Positions 11,481 through 24,218 of a stretch of 64,000 nucleotides of DNA are shown piece by piece (positions within the stretch are counted from its first letter, which is position 1; each line of letters starts with the position of its first letter). Under the pieces are notes generated by a model that saw nothing but the letters and a program-made list of their open reading frames with translations, searched no databases and was not told the origin of the DNA. This DNA comes from Cephalopachus bancanus (lineage: Eukaryota; Chordata; Mammalia; Primates; Tarsiidae), in the NCBI GenBank assembly GCA_027257055.1, contig JAPVLO010000054.1:6200001-6264000 (forward strand). Reading direction: 5' to 3'. A program made the translations under genes and the position numbers.

Positions 11481-12180
11481 CAAAAGCCAAGCTCAAGAGA
11501 CGGTGAAAGGAAAACAGGTTTATTCAAGAGTCAGCAAACTGAGGAGATGGCAACTAATGTCTCAAAGACTATCTCAAGTCAGTACACATTTCATGCTCTT
11601 TTCATGCTAAGGGCAGGAGATGAGGAGGGGGTTGGGGAGTCTCTTTAACATTGATCAGGTTACCATGTCCCTTTAAATTGTGAACAGAAATAACGAGTGT
11701 ACATTCTCCCCTTTTTCTCAATCTCAGTAGCTGCATACTTATTGTTCCTATATTATCTTTTCAGTGTTTAAAAACTGTTCTATCCTGGCTGGGCACAGTG
11801 GCTCATAGTAATCACAACACTTTGGGAGGCCAAGGCAGGAGAATCACTTGAGCCCAGGAGTTTGAGACCAGCCTAGGCAACATAGTGAGACCTTGTCTCT
11901 ACAAAAAATAAAAATAAAAATAAAAATAAAAAAAGTAGTTGGGCATGGTGACACATGTCTGTAGTCCCAGGCACTTGGGAGTCTGAGGTGGGAGGATTGC
12001 CTGAACCCAGGAGATGCAGACTGCAGTGAACCATGTTCTTGTCGTTGCACTCCAGCTTAGGTGACAAAGTGAGACCCTGACTCAAAAAAAAATTTATTCT
12101 ATCCTATAGGCAAGCATGAACAGAGGCCAGAGCTCCCCAAGTCTAAAATGGAATTAGTTATGTTAGTCTTTTGCCATTTC
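11480..12180 (-). repeat. Solo LTR-like repeat, split by an Alu
   Basis: Outside the Alu this matches a second copy at 56520-56965. Shared landmarks are ATCTCAAGTCAGTAC, CTAAGGGCAGG-type and AATAGCTGCATA-type segments, and GCAAGCATGAACAGAGG. The AACAGGTTTATTC near 11515 would be a poly(A) signal on the minus strand, which suggests a minus-strand LTR. Ends are approximate and the family is not assigned. Confidence 0.55.
11787..12092 (+). mobile_element. Alu, AluJ-like
   Basis: A forward Alu with older J-like sequence. Target duplication TTCTATCCT (11778-11786 and 12097-12105). It splits the LTR-like repeat. Confidence 0.93.
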
Positions 12181-12825
12181 TGTTACACTTCCACCATCCT
12201 CCCTACCCTTTCTATGGTGCACCCTCTTCTTTCCTTCTTTTTAGCTTATTGAGAGTTTAATTACAAACCAGTGTAGCCAAAGGGGACTGTTCTCTAGAAG
12301 AGAAGTGAGGCTGAATCAGCAGATGGATGAAGAGGGTGAGGAAGGCCCTAAACAGCCTTGGCATTGGAAGAGGTTTGAAGAAGCCTCCAGGGATTAGCTT
12401 TCTACCTGAGTGGCAGGTGGCAGAAAATAAGGCAAGATGGGCATGCAGGAGGCTTTCATTTCTGCAAGAATTCCAGATTATCAAATGCACTTGTAGGAGC
12501 CAAATTTATGTCATGACTCTCTGTTGGAGACCAGGGATTCTAGCCAAACCACAAGAGATGACAGAAAACCACCAATGGAGAAATTCATTCATTTCCTAAG
12601 AAAGTGAAACATAAATCCACAACCAAAAAAGTATACCTCCTATGCTCCCAAAGAGGTAACAGGATTGACAGTGGAAGGAGAGATTTTCTAGGATAAATTT
12701 GGGTTATAAGCACTGTACTTGGGTAAGGAACTGGGCCATGGTGGCCTGTTAGTACTGTGAGAGAGTGAAAGTACAACTCAAGACTGTATTTTGTTAGGTT
12801 TGGGGGCTTTTCGTTTGTCTGTTTG
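12181..12825. other. Gene-free stretch
   Basis: No gene or clear repeat is recognised. Open frames at 12257-12490 and 12327-12599 overlap on opposite strands and have no domain signature. Confidence 0.4.
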
Positions 12826-13103
12826 TTTTTGAGTTGAGGGTTCACTCTGTCACCCCAGACTGGAGTACAGTGAGAGGATCAGGGCTCACTGCAGCCTCAG
12901 GCTCAAGGATCCTCCTACCTCAGCCTCTCCAGGAGCTGGGACTATAGGCACGTGTCTCCATGCCCAGCTAATTTTTTGATTTTTTGTAGAGACGAGGTCT
13001 CACTATATTGCCCATTCTGGTCTTGAATTCCTGGGCTAAGCAATCCTCTTGCCTCAGCCTCCCAAAGTGCTAGGATTATAGGTGTGTGCTACTGCACCTG
13101 ATC
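12826..13103 (-). mobile_element. Alu, old AluJ-like
   Basis: A reverse Alu with J-like sequence and a short T tail at its left end. No clear target duplication remains. Confidence 0.85.
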
Positions 13104-13117
13104 TCAACACAGTATTT

Positions 13118-13411
13118 ATTTATTTTTTTTTTTGAGTTGGAGTCTCACTCTGTCTCCCAGACTGGAGTGCAGTGGCTGCTCCCGGCCACCGCAGCCTCGA
13201 CCTGCTGGGCTCTGGAGATCCTTCCGCCTCAGCCTTCCGAGTAACTGGAACTACAGACATGAGCTACCACGCCCAGCTGGTTTTTTGATTTATTGTAGAG
13301 ATGAGGTCTTGCCAAGTTGCCCAGGCAGGTCTCTAACCCGCGGGCTCAGGCAATCCACTCACCTCAGCCTCCCAAGGAGCGGGATTACAGGCTGAGCCAC
13401 CGAGCCCAGTT
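13118..13411 (-). mobile_element. Alu, lineage-derived subfamily
   Basis: A reverse full-length Alu with target duplication TCAACACAGTATTT (13104-13117 and 13412-13425). Confidence 0.95.
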
Positions 13412-13449
13412 TCAACACAGTATTTTGCACAAAAGAAATAGGGTTAGGA

Positions 13450-13712
13450 GCCGGGCTTGTGGCTCACCTGTAATCCCCTTTGGAGGCTGAGTGAGTGTTT
13501 GCCTGAGCTTCGAGAACCCCTGCAGCGAGACCTCATCTCTACAATAAATCAAAAATCAGCGGGCGTAAGTGCATGCCTGTAATTCCGGCCACTCGGAAGG
13601 CTGAGGTGGAAGGATCGCCGGAGCCCAGCAGGTCGAGGCTGCGGTGGCCGGAAGCGGCCACTGCACTCCAGTCTGGGCGACAGAGTGAGACTCCAACTCA
13701 AAAAAAAAAAAA
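13450..13712 (+). mobile_element. Alu with small internal deletions
   Basis: A forward Alu flanked by AAAAGAAATAGGGTTAGGA (13431-13449 and 13713-13731). Several short pieces of the left arm are missing. With the reverse Alu at 13118 it forms a closely spaced inverted pair. Confidence 0.93.
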
Positions 13713-13744
13713 AAAAGAAATAGGGTTAGGATTTGAGGCATGAT

Positions 13745-14110
13745 GTGAAGTATCTGGTTAATTTATTTGTTGCAAGAAGTCTAATTTTGGAATGCATCCT
13801 GCTAAAAAATCCACACAATTATGCAAAGACATATGTACAATAATACTCATTTCAGCGTTGTTTGTTACAGTAGTAATCTGAAAAGGACCTAAATCCAGCA
13901 AAAGAGGATTAATTAAATATTGACTATGTCTACTAAATGTTAACCTTGAAAAATATAGCAAGATTATCTACATGTACTGACAGAGAGAGATATCTAGGAT
14001 TTATCGTGGAATTGAGAACCATAGCTACGAAAAACTTGGATCAGGAGCAATGAAAGGGTATTATGATCCAAATTCAATTTCAGACTTTTGTCCATATTGA
14101 TGAATTTTTT
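13745..14110 (+). repeat. Old L1/L2-type LINE fragment
   Basis: Motifs such as TTTCAGCGTTGTTTGTTACAG, GGATTAATTAAATATTGAC and ACATGTACTGACAGAGAGAG follow the order of the 3' part of old mammalian LINEs. Diverged; family not assigned. Confidence 0.5.
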
Positions 14111-14847
14111 TTATATATGTTATTTTTCGTTTTTTCATTAGAAAATATATGCCCCCAAAAGAGCATGGGTGTGTAGCATAGAAACAAAAAACAAATTAAA
14201 ATGAAGAATCTCCCACCATAGAAAAAAAATCAAAATGCTCTCAGGCAAACAGAAAATGAAGCAGGAAGACATTTCTTGAGATTCTGGAAAGCAGAATTTT
14301 TCCTCTGTCTTCCTCTGCTTCTCTCAGTGTTAACACGTTGGGTTTCATTACTCCCTTCAGATGTTTCCACTCAGGGTGAAGCTTTCTCATTCTGGGAGAG
14401 AACCTTTTGTTCCAATTTGGAAATTCACCATCTCTAAACTCCCTCCCTATTTGGAATTGGTCTCAGATTCATTCACTCATTCCCAGTCAAAGCTTCTCAT
14501 GTTGGTTTTCCTGATTTCTGCTACTTTTGACCATAGCCCCTACTTATAAATTGGAATTTTGAAATTTTCTTCACCATCTAATTTCACTGCAGATATAATT
14601 TGTGAGGATATTTGTGTGTGTGTGACTCCTTTTTCCTCTTTATTGTTTCAAAGAGAGAAGTAGAAATTTCTGAACAAAACTACCCCAAGGTCCTTTAATG
14701 GTACCATTTCTGAAGAATGTTGCCATAACCTGTTCTGGTAATCATGGCTGAACATACACTTTCTCTTTGCATTCCAGCTATTATAACCCTAATTTACCCT
14801 AAAGAAGCTGTTGCCTCTGATTTTATAGGTGAACGTTTTTGAATAAG
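14111..14847. other. Gene-free stretch
   Basis: I see no gene or recognisable mobile element here. Confidence 0.4.
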
Positions 14848-14855
14848 AAAGTACA

Positions 14856-15135
14856 GCCAGGTGTGGTGGCTCATGCCTATAATCCCAGCACTTTGGGAGA
14901 CTGAGGTGAGAGGATTGCCTGAGCTCAGGGGTTCGAGACCAGCCTGGGAAATTCAGCTGGTCTCTACAATAAACCAAAAACTTGACCGGGCTTGGTGGTG
15001 CGTGCCTGTAGTTCCAATTACTTGGAAGGCTGAGGTGGAAAGATTGCCTGAGCCCAGCAGGTCGAGACTGCATTGGCCAAGAGCATGCCATTGCACTCCA
15101 GCCTGGGCGACAGAATGAGACCTCAACTCAAAAAA
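14856..15135 (+). mobile_element. Alu
   Basis: A forward full-length Alu with target duplication AAAGTACA (14848-14855 and 15136-15143). Confidence 0.92.
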
Positions 15136-15143
15136 AAAGTACA

Positions 15144-15630
15144 AAAAGAAAAAAGCTCTTTAATGCATTTCAAACTATGGTCATGCTACAGAGGAAATAA
15201 TTTTTAAAAATCTTGATTTAAAATACAGTGGCTATTTGTGATTTGTTAAAAAAGATAAATATTTACCTGTTAAGTACCCATCATAACTCTTGACAAGGAT
15301 TCTCATCTTGACCAAACATTAGGCAGGTTCTTTTTTAGTCAGAGCCCTCTCTTGAGTAGGCCCTAGCCTTGACTCCCATTTTTGGCTTCAGAAATGAGTT
15401 TTAGCAAAGAATCCTGCTAAACTAGTTTATGGAGAATCCTCCCACCCTTGGTATACAATCAAGCTCCTCTTCCTCAGTCCTTGATATCTAGTCAAGTTCC
15501 TTGTAGTAATTTTGACACCACTCTCTCAATCTGCCTGTTGGCTGTAAATCCACACTAGTATTCACAGTTGAGTTTAATCGCTTTCCCTTCTTGTAATGGT
15601 CTCTCTCCCTGGTTGCAATAGTCTTTTCTT
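15144..15630. other. Gene-free stretch
   Basis: No gene, repeat or RNA feature is recognised. Confidence 0.4.
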
Positions 15631-15631
15631 T

Positions 15632-16285
15632 TTTTTAACCTTTTAAAATAAATTTAGATTCAGGAGTTAACATGTACAGGTTTGTTACATGGATATAATG
15701 TATAATGATGAAATTTGGGGTTCTAATATACTCATCACCCAAATTGGGAACATTATAACTCATAGAAGCGGGCTCGGTGGCTCAGCCTATAATCCCAGCA
15801 CCTTTGGGAGGCTGAGGTGAGTGGATTGCCTGAGCCCGCGGGTTTGAGACCCGCCTGAGCAACTTGGCGAGACCTCATCTCTACAATAAATCAAAATGAG
15901 CCAGGCGTGGTAGCGCACACCTGTAGTTCCAGCTACTCGGAAGGCTGAGGCAGAAGGATCTCCGGAGCCCAACAGGTTGAGACTGCGGTGGCTGGGAGCG
16001 ACCCAACTCAAAAAAAAAAACAAAAAACTCATAGACAATTTTTCATTTCTCTTCTCCCTTCCATCCTCCTCCCTTTTGGAGTCACCAGTGCCTATTATTT
16101 CTATCTTTATGTCCATGTGTTCCCATTGTTTAGCTCCCACTTATAAGTGAGAACATGCAATGTTCAAATTTCTGTTTCTGAATTATTTCACTTAGGATAA
16201 TGTCCCCCTGCTCTATCCATGTTGCTGCAAAAGACATGATTTCCTCCTTTTTTTGACTGTGTAGCATTCCATGGTTTTGTTGACG
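15632..16285 (-). mobile_element. L1 3' end, split by an Alu
   Basis: Read on the minus strand this is the end of L1 ORF2 and its 3' UTR. On the + strand the recognisable pieces are GTACAGGTTTGTTACATGGA, CTCATCACCCAAATTGGGAA, CCACTTATAAGTGAGAACATG and GGATAATGTCCCCCTG. An Alu sits at 15767-16025. Confidence 0.85.
15767..16025 (+). mobile_element. Alu with deleted 3' segment
   Basis: Target duplication AACTCATAGA (15757-15766 and 16026-16035). The right arm jumps from GGGAGCGA to CCAACTCAAA, so the usual CACTGCACTCCAG segment is missing. Confidence 0.93.
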
Positions 16286-16289
16286 GACA

Positions 16290-17980
16290 TCTAAGTTGAT
16301 ATCATGACTTCCTTATAATAATCTTGAATAGTCTTTCTTGCCATTTTAATAGGCGCCCGCTGCAAAATAACTCTACATGGCTGATATCAACACTTACACT
16401 TTATAAACATAGAAAGTAAGTCTCAGATAGATCAAGTAATTATCCAAGGTCAGAAAATAGACAAGTGGCAGGAACAACTTTGAACTCAAGCATTAATATT
16501 CTAGACATCAAATATTTCACTCCTGTACTTTACCTGCTTTTTTCAACTCAATAGTTGTGAAGACATATCAGTTAAAACCAGTTTAGATCACAATTGCCAG
16601 TTTAGAGGTGGCATTAGATTTAGGCAGGATGGATGATGGTATTTGACAATAAACCACACCACTGGAGAATGAAATCCAGTCTTCTGGCATGAATGTCATA
16701 GCACCAGCTACTGAAGACTATGCATACTTCCCCCTTAATATTCCTGGCTGATAGATATTCCACCCTGGCTCTTTAGTCTCCATCAGAATAAAGTATTATG
16801 GTACCATTAGAGTTTCCTCTTTAGAGTTCCACGAACTTTCACGTGCATTCTCTACATTATTGCTGTTGACTAGGCAAGAGTTAATAAACTTTACTCTGCC
16901 CTTTCCACAGAGATGGAAACCAAGGCATAGAACTGATGAAGTGACCTTTCCAGACCTCACACCCAAGCTGCTTTGCACCTGAAACTTGACACCAGGATAC
17001 AGATTCATGAAATTTAGAGTCAGTGAATTTTATGTGAGAAATGTTCTTGCAGAATCATCCAGGCCAATGATTTTATTTTTCTGAGTGTAACCAAAAATTT
17101 CCATTTCAGCTTTTCTAATATTGGAAATGGCTCTAAGCCTTTTGCTCTCCTGGCCTACACTGGAAAGTTGTGTTGTTGGTTTTTTCCTTTCGAATCTAAT
17201 TGTGCACTTGCTTGAGACATTTCAGAGACTATTCTAGAGGCTGACTTTGCAATAAGAGAGTATGGAGACCCCATAGCAGAATTCTCCACTGTTGAGAAGT
17301 CACTGAAGGCAATTAGTCTACAACCTGGCCACAATCGTCAAGTCATCGACCAGCTCTCTATGTGGACAATTCAAGATAACCATCAAAGCAAGATCTGTTC
17401 CCTGTGCCACCTCTAGATACTCCTTATTCCATTCTTTCTCTTGAAAATTCTCTATCTTCAGCCTAAGTTTTGCAATGGTTTCTTTGAGGCATGAGCCTCG
17501 TCATTTCTTCTTCTGCTGGCTTTTGGAATAAAGTCACCTTTCTTCCACTAAATCTCATGCTTTTTTGTTTTGGCCCGCAAGCGAAAAGTAGCAAAAGTTG
17601 CAGTCGGTAGCATTATCACATCCATTATGTATCAGGCCCCATTCTAAGAGCTTCACAAGAATGGTATAAAATAGGTGCTACTATTCTTTTTACTTTTCAG
17701 ATGAAGAACTGATGTGAGTTCACACAATTAGTGAATTTCTGAGCTCGAATTGGAACCCACAAACTCCAGAGAGTCCTCGTACTTAAGCACACTGAACAAG
17801 TGAGGTTCTAGGATCAGAAACCTGGACTTCCCTCCTTAGGCATGCTGATTAAGCTCTCTCAGTCTTCTCTTACTCATCTGGTAAATGACCATATCTCACT
17901 TGGGTGTCAAATGGAGTAAATTGAGTGAGTTTTATAAAACCCTGAGCAAAATTCTCAATCAATATTAGTAATGTGTTGGG
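16290..17980. other. Gene-free stretch with two MIR-like pieces
   Basis: About 16380-16490 and 17615-17765 show MIR-type cores (the second with ATGTATCAGGCCCCATTCTAA and TTTTCAGATGAAGAACTGA). The rest is unrecognised; the 70-codon frame at 16796-17008 on the minus strand shows no features. Confidence 0.45.
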
Positions 17981-17984
17981 TTGT

Positions 17985-18696
17985 ACTCCTTGAACTGAGT
18001 AGGGACGGCATAGGGTCTGAGAAGCCTAAGAAAACACCCAGAGACAACAGGTGAGAAAGGTTTATTGGGGACTTACATATAGGGGTCCAAGAGTAACTAG
18101 CTGGACAGGATCACTACTAACTACTTGCAAAAGGCACACAGATACTTTTTTTTTGAGTTGGAGTCTCACTCTGTCACCCAGACTGGAGTGCAGTGGCACG
18201 CTCCCAGCCACCGCAGCCTCGACCAGCTGGGCTCTGGTGATCCTTCCGCCTCAGCCTTCCAAGTAGCTGGAACTACAGGTGCACGCTACCACACCCAGCT
18301 AATTTTTGATTTATTGTAGAGATGAGGTCTCTCCAAGTTCCCCAGGTGGGTCTCGAACCCTCATTTCAGGCAATCCACTCACCTCGGCCTTCCAAAGCAC
18401 TGGGACTACAGGCTGAGCCACCGAGTCCAGCCGGCACACAGTTTCTATAGCAATCTTCACTTGGCAACCTCTACCTAGCCCAAAGCAGAACCTCGGTTCC
18501 CTGCACATCCTGTGTTCCAAGGATCAGGCCAGAGGTTCCGGTGTTCTTGATAGATAAGGAGTAAACCTCTGTTTGGTCACTCCTAGATTCCTTAGCTCAG
18601 AACTCTGAACAAACATTCTTCAACTTTGGGGTCATTCTCAGGGCATGCTTGGGTTATTGCTGTTCCCCATACAGCTAATGATGACAACAGTTCCCC
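17985..18696 (-). repeat. Solo LTR-like repeat, minus strand, split by an Alu
   Basis: The segments either side of the Alu read as one unit. GGTTTATTGGGG near 18060 is AATAAA on the minus strand, and the minus-strand start would be TGT near 18693. Ends are approximate and the family is not assigned. Confidence 0.45.
18142..18432 (-). mobile_element. Alu
   Basis: A reverse full-length Alu with target duplication GGCACACAG (18133-18141 and 18433-18441). Confidence 0.94.
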
Positions 18697-18929
18697 TTAA
18701 GCCAACCTAGTCTGGTGGTCATTTTAAGATTTCTAATTCTCTGACCACTACATTTCTGGTCTTCTGGTAAATTTTCTTCTACCTTGAACCTCTTTACACA
18801 CTCTTCCTTCAAAATATTGCAACCCTGTTGAGTTCCCATTCAGAAAGATCAAAGCTCTCCCTGCTAAACTCTCCTTTTCCTCCAGCAGGAAGCCTGTGTA
18901 GTTGAAAATTACTTGCTCTTGTTAGGATA

Positions 18930-18943
18930 AGTTTCCATTTTAT
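18930..18943 (+). promoter_or_regulatory. Decayed ISRE of the IFIT pseudogene
   Basis: AGTTTCCATTTTAT matches the interferon-stimulated response element AGTTTCNNTTTC except that the final C of the second half-site is T. It starts 168 bases before the end of pseudogene exon 1; in IFIT2 the ISRE starts 176 bases before the end of exon 1. The matching spacing is the main argument that this is a former promoter. Confidence 0.55.
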
Positions 18944-18999
18944 ATTTGCAAGTAAACATAAAGGTATTCTTCATCGTCAGCACTGTGTTTTCTTTCCTT

Positions 19000-19098
19000 A
19001 GGAATCTGCAGTCTGTTCAGGCATATTTCTGAGCAGTAAATCAGCTTTCGCCAGAACACTGCAAGACAATAGTGCAGCACTCAACCTGCGACCATAAG
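19000..19098 (+). pseudogene. IFIT pseudogene exon 1 (start codon ATG to ATA)
   Basis: It shares short blocks with IFIT2 exon 1 (an ATTTCTGA stretch, AGAACA, and a CC immediately before the start codon). It ends ATAAG at 19094-19098, directly before GTAAAG. In IFIT2 the same place is ATGAG before GTAAAT. The 5' limit is estimated. Confidence 0.65.
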
Positions 19099-19696
19099 GT
19101 AAAGGAACTTTTTTTCTTGCAATGATCCTTCGAAATTGTGTCTAGTGCCTTTGAGAACCTCAAGCTAGATTTTCTTAAGTGCTGGATTTTGACATCTGCT
19201 AAAATATTTAATAACTTAATCTAGAAAATAATTATTTCTTGTTAATTCAAGCATTTAAATTTTGTGGCACTTCCGGTTGGAAACTCTCCCGGATGGAAGC
19301 TTTTAGAAATCCTAACCAGGAAGTGGTTGAAGCCAGGAGACTAGAGGAATCTTGAGGGAGGGTTGGAAAGAGAGGAGCACAAATCTGTTTTATTCTGAGC
19401 TCACAGGCACATTTTTATCAGTTAAAGATGCAAACCAGGCAGAAACATTCTTACAAGCATTTGTCTTTCTGGTTTTCATTTGAAAGGAAATCAGGAGCAT
19501 GGAGTTACTTCAACTTTTCCTCTTATTCCCAGTCCAGACCCCTTTTTATCCTTTTTATAGAACACATCGCAAAGTCTACAATCCTTTCTGTCTGGGTTCG
19601 AGAGTAGGAGTTGAAAGGACCAGAGGTGTAGTCTTTAGACAAAGCTTATTCTTAAACTACCTTTTAACCAATCCTCCTATTCTTAGTTCTTATTCA

Positions 19697-19697
<1 letters not shown>

Positions 19698-19742
<45 letters not shown>
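19698..19742. repeat. (CA)n microsatellite
   Basis: About 22 uninterrupted CA units within the pseudogene intron. Confidence 0.97.
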
Positions 19743-19744
<2 letters not shown>

Positions 19745-20044
19745 TGCAGCACCTCATGCCACTAATTCCTCAGACTTTGTAGAATTTTGCATTATAAATT
19801 AGACTGCTTTTTAAAATTTCCCCCATTGCTGACAGATTTAGCTTTTTCAGGCTCAGTAAGTAATCATCATTTGTCTAGCTCTTTCAGAGTTTCCAGGATT
19901 TTGTTCCATTTTGTACTCATCTAATTATCTTTTCCTTGTGCTTCAAAGACTTCATAGATGATGTTATTTTAGTGGATCTGGGGAGAGAGCTAAAGCAGGT
20001 TCATAAGTACAATTGATAGTCCTATGGGATCATTAAGTATTTTT

Positions 20045-20800
20045 TTATAGACCGTTGCCTATTTTGTTTAAAATTTTAAGCAGTTGTAACTAATCCTGCA
20101 ATGAACATCTTTGGTTCATAAACACTTGTATCAGTCACAGTTCAACCAGACCAATGGAGGCAAAGGCGATATATAAGAGACTTATTGCAAGGAATTGACT
20201 TATGCGCTCATGAGGCCTGACCAAGTAAGACTGAAATCCACGGAGCAGGCCATCAAGAAAGGCAGGCTGGGGTTCTGGGTCACAAGCTGCTGTCTACAGA
20301 TAAAACTTCTTCATCGGGGAAGCTCAGTTCTGCTCTTAAAGCCTTTTTATTGATTTTTTTCAGGCCCACACAGATTATCTATGATAATTTCTCCAACTAA
20401 AGTTAACTGATTATGGACTCCAACCATGTCTGCAATGCCTAGGTTAACGTTTGACTGAATAACTAGAGACTGTAGCCTAGCCACATTGGCACATCAAAAG
20501 ATCATCACAACTTTTGAATATCTGGTTCTCTGTACATTCTTAAAATTCAAATTTTTATGTTCAAAAGCTCCTAGTATGTCTTGTCACAATGCCGTAAAAG
20601 TTCTGTATCCAAATGTGCTCTAAATACTCATGTATGAGAATGCTCAACTCTCTATAGTCTCACCAGTTTTTATCTGTTTTTTAAAAAAATTGTTATTGGA
20701 TGGCTTTAAATGGTACTTAGATACTTTTTATTTAATTTGAATCTTGCGAGTTTAGTGATCATTTTTGCATATATATGTTGGTAAATTTCATTGTTTTCAA
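20045..20800 (-). repeat. Old L1 fragments around another old repeat
   Basis: 20045-20120 (ends CTGCAATGAACATCTTT) and about 20630-20800 resemble minus-strand L1 ORF2 3' sequence. Between them, 20125-20515 is a different common old interspersed repeat (starts TCAGTCACAGTTCAACCAGA, ends near CACATTGGCACATCAAAAG). Families not assigned. Confidence 0.45.
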
Positions 20801-20811
20801 TGGAAGTATTA

Positions 20812-21095
20812 TTTTATTTTTTTAATACTTTATTTTATTATAATGATGTGGGGTACATGTCAGGATTAGGTACATAAGTAGTCTACAGGCAGGTGAAGTC
20901 TGGGCCTCCAACTGGTCCTTCCTCCCCTGGTTTAGGATCAGGTACCCTTTAGTGATGTCACATGGCTGCCCCCATGGGCAGTGTCTGGCCACTGCCAATC
21001 CCTCTCTTGTAGTATTGTGATAAATGTTTGGGCCCCACTTATGAGTGAGAACATGTGGTATTCAGTTTCTTGTTTCTGTGATAGATGACTATGAT
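20812..21095 (-). repeat. L1 3' end
   Basis: Minus-strand L1 3' UTR type: + strand GGGGTACATGTCAGGATTAG, then CCACTTATGAGTGAGAACAT near the inner end. Confidence 0.7.
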
Positions 21096-21595
21096 TCATA
21101 TTAGTATTCTCTTAACCCTTTGTTGAACCTTTTTAGATGTTAAAAATGATACCTGTCATATTTGTTGTAATCATTTATTTTCTGGTTTCTAGTCTTCCCT
21201 TTGATTTTTGTGAACAAAAATTCAAATTCAGCCTCTTTTTTGTCATGTTTATCACCCACTCTAGATTTGTCTTCATCTTCAAAGAGAATTTGACGATTTT
21301 CTTTGTGGCTATAGGGAATCTGGCCACTGACCAGAGGACAAAGGTGGTAGGCCATGGTATCAGATGGTACCCATCCAGATAGGGAGTAGGGAGCATATGA
21401 GTTATGCTAATTCTTGAATCTGTCCAAAGAGTCAGCTCAGCAAAGCAAATCTCCTGAGACAATAATGCAGAGAGCACTATCCTTATAGGCCTCACCTCAG
21501 AGGGACAGAAAGCTCACTGTGGCCCAACTTAAATAAACTAATTCTCTGTGCCCACTCCATCCCTGTGAAAGAACTCTGCACCAGATGTAATTTTA
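21096..21595. other. Gene-free stretch in pseudogene intron
   Basis: AT-rich sequence. Open frames at 21137-21382 and 21175-21495 overlap on opposite strands and show no domain. Confidence 0.4.
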
Positions 21596-21608
21596 CTGCT
21601 TGAGTAAA

Positions 21609-21891
21609 ATTGAGTTGGAGTTTCACTCTGTTGCCCAGGCTGGAATGTAGTGGCATGCTCATGGACACCCCAGCATCAACCTGCTGAGCTCTACCAATCC
21701 TTCTGCCTCAGCCTTCCAAGTAGCTGGAACTACAGGCACATGCTACCATGCTTGGCTAATTTTTTGATTCACTGTGGAGACATGGTCTCACCATGTTGCC
21801 CTGGCTAGTCTTGAACCCGCAGGCTCAGGCAATCTTCTCACCTTGGCCTCCCAAAATGCTGGGATTATAGATTTGGGCCACCATGCCCAGC
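21609..21891 (-). mobile_element. Alu with almost no tail
   Basis: A reverse Alu with target duplication CTGCTTGAGTAAA (21596-21608 and 21892-21904). Only a single T precedes GAGTTGGAG, so the tail is lost. Confidence 0.92.
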
Positions 21892-21964
21892 CTGCTTGAG
21901 TAAATTAACACATCTCCTGATACTAGTGCCCATGTAGTTTGAACCCCACTCTTGGTATCAATTT

Positions 21965-22327
21965 TCTGCCCTAGTCTGCTTTATGCTACCATAACAGAAT
22001 ACCACAGACTAAATGCTTTATCATACACAGAAATTTATTTGGTTTACTGTTCTGGAGACTGGGAAGTCTAAGAGCATGATGCCAGCATCTGATGAGGGCC
22101 TTTGTCCTATGTCATTCCATTTCAGAAGGTATAGGACAGGAGAGGGCAAGAGACAGAAAGTGAGAGAAGGCCACACTCACACTTATAACAAATCCAATTC
22201 TGAGATAATGATGTTAATGTATTCACTGGATTAATCACCTCTTATTAGACCTCACCTCCCAACACTGTTGCACTGGGAATTAAGTTTCCAACATGTGAAC
22301 TTTGGGGGCACATTTAAGCTACAACAG
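21965..22327 (+). repeat. Common old interspersed repeat (CCATAACAGAATACCACAGA class)
   Basis: The same repeat occurs at 35950-36350 and 37345-37700, all in one orientation. Shared landmarks are ACAGAATACCACAGA, TTCTGGAGRCTGGGAA, CACCTCCCAACACTG and an ACTTTGGGGGCACAT-type end. I recognise it as widespread in mammals but do not name the family. Confidence 0.6.
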
Positions 22328-22377
22328 ACTCCTAAGAGACACCTATTCACATTCACACCCCTAACTAATATGCATGC

Positions 22378-23377
<1,000 letters not shown>

Positions 23378-23390
23378 AAATCTCTTTTCT

Positions 23391-23698
23391 GGCCAGGCAC
23401 AGTGGCTCACACCTGTAACCTCAGCACTTTGGGAGGCCAAGACAAGAGGATTGCCTAAGCCCAGGGTTTCGAGACTAGCCTGGGCTACATGGTGAGACCT
23501 TGTTTCTACAATAAATAAAAAAATTAGCCAGGCATGGTGGCTCATGCCTGTAGACCTGGCTACTCAAGAGGCTAAGGTGGAAGGATCGCCTAAGCCCGGG
23601 ACATTGAGGCTACAGTGAGCCATGATTATGCCATTGTACTCCAGCCTGGGTGACAGAGTGAGACCCCAACTCAAAAAATAAAAATAAAAAAGGAAGAA
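23391..23698 (+). mobile_element. Alu, AluJ-like
   Basis: A forward Alu with imperfect target duplication AAATCTCTTTTCT / AAATTTCTTTTCT (23378-23390 and 23699-23711). Confidence 0.9.
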
Positions 23699-24218
23699 AA
23701 ATTTCTTTTCTTTTTAAATTACTCAGTTATTTATGTCTTTTTTTCAATTCAGGATCCAGCATAGGATGTACTGTTGCATTCAGTAGTCGTGTCTCTTAAG
23801 ACTCTTTCATTTGGAAAAGCTCCATAACTTCTTTTCTTAGGATGCTATTCAGTTCGCACTTGTTGAATATTTCCCCATGATTAGATCAGATTACGAATTT
23901 GGGGAAGAAATACTGTAGGAGTGATGCTGGGCTTTCTCAGCCATCACATAAGGGGCATGTGTGACCAGTTTGCCTTATTCTAGTGTTAATTTTGATCACT
24001 TGATTCAGGTAATGTTTGCTAAGTTTCCCCATTATAAAGGTATTGTAGTGGCTTAAATGGTGATTCCTCCCTGAAAAGAAAAAAAAAGAATGTGAAGTTT
24101 CCCATCTTCTGTATGTTTAACATCATCTCAGAAGTGGTCAAATGACCACGCCCCAAACCCGTTGCTTTGTTCATCTTCCCACTCATATTCCAAAAGAATC
24201 ACTTTTCTTCCCCTACAG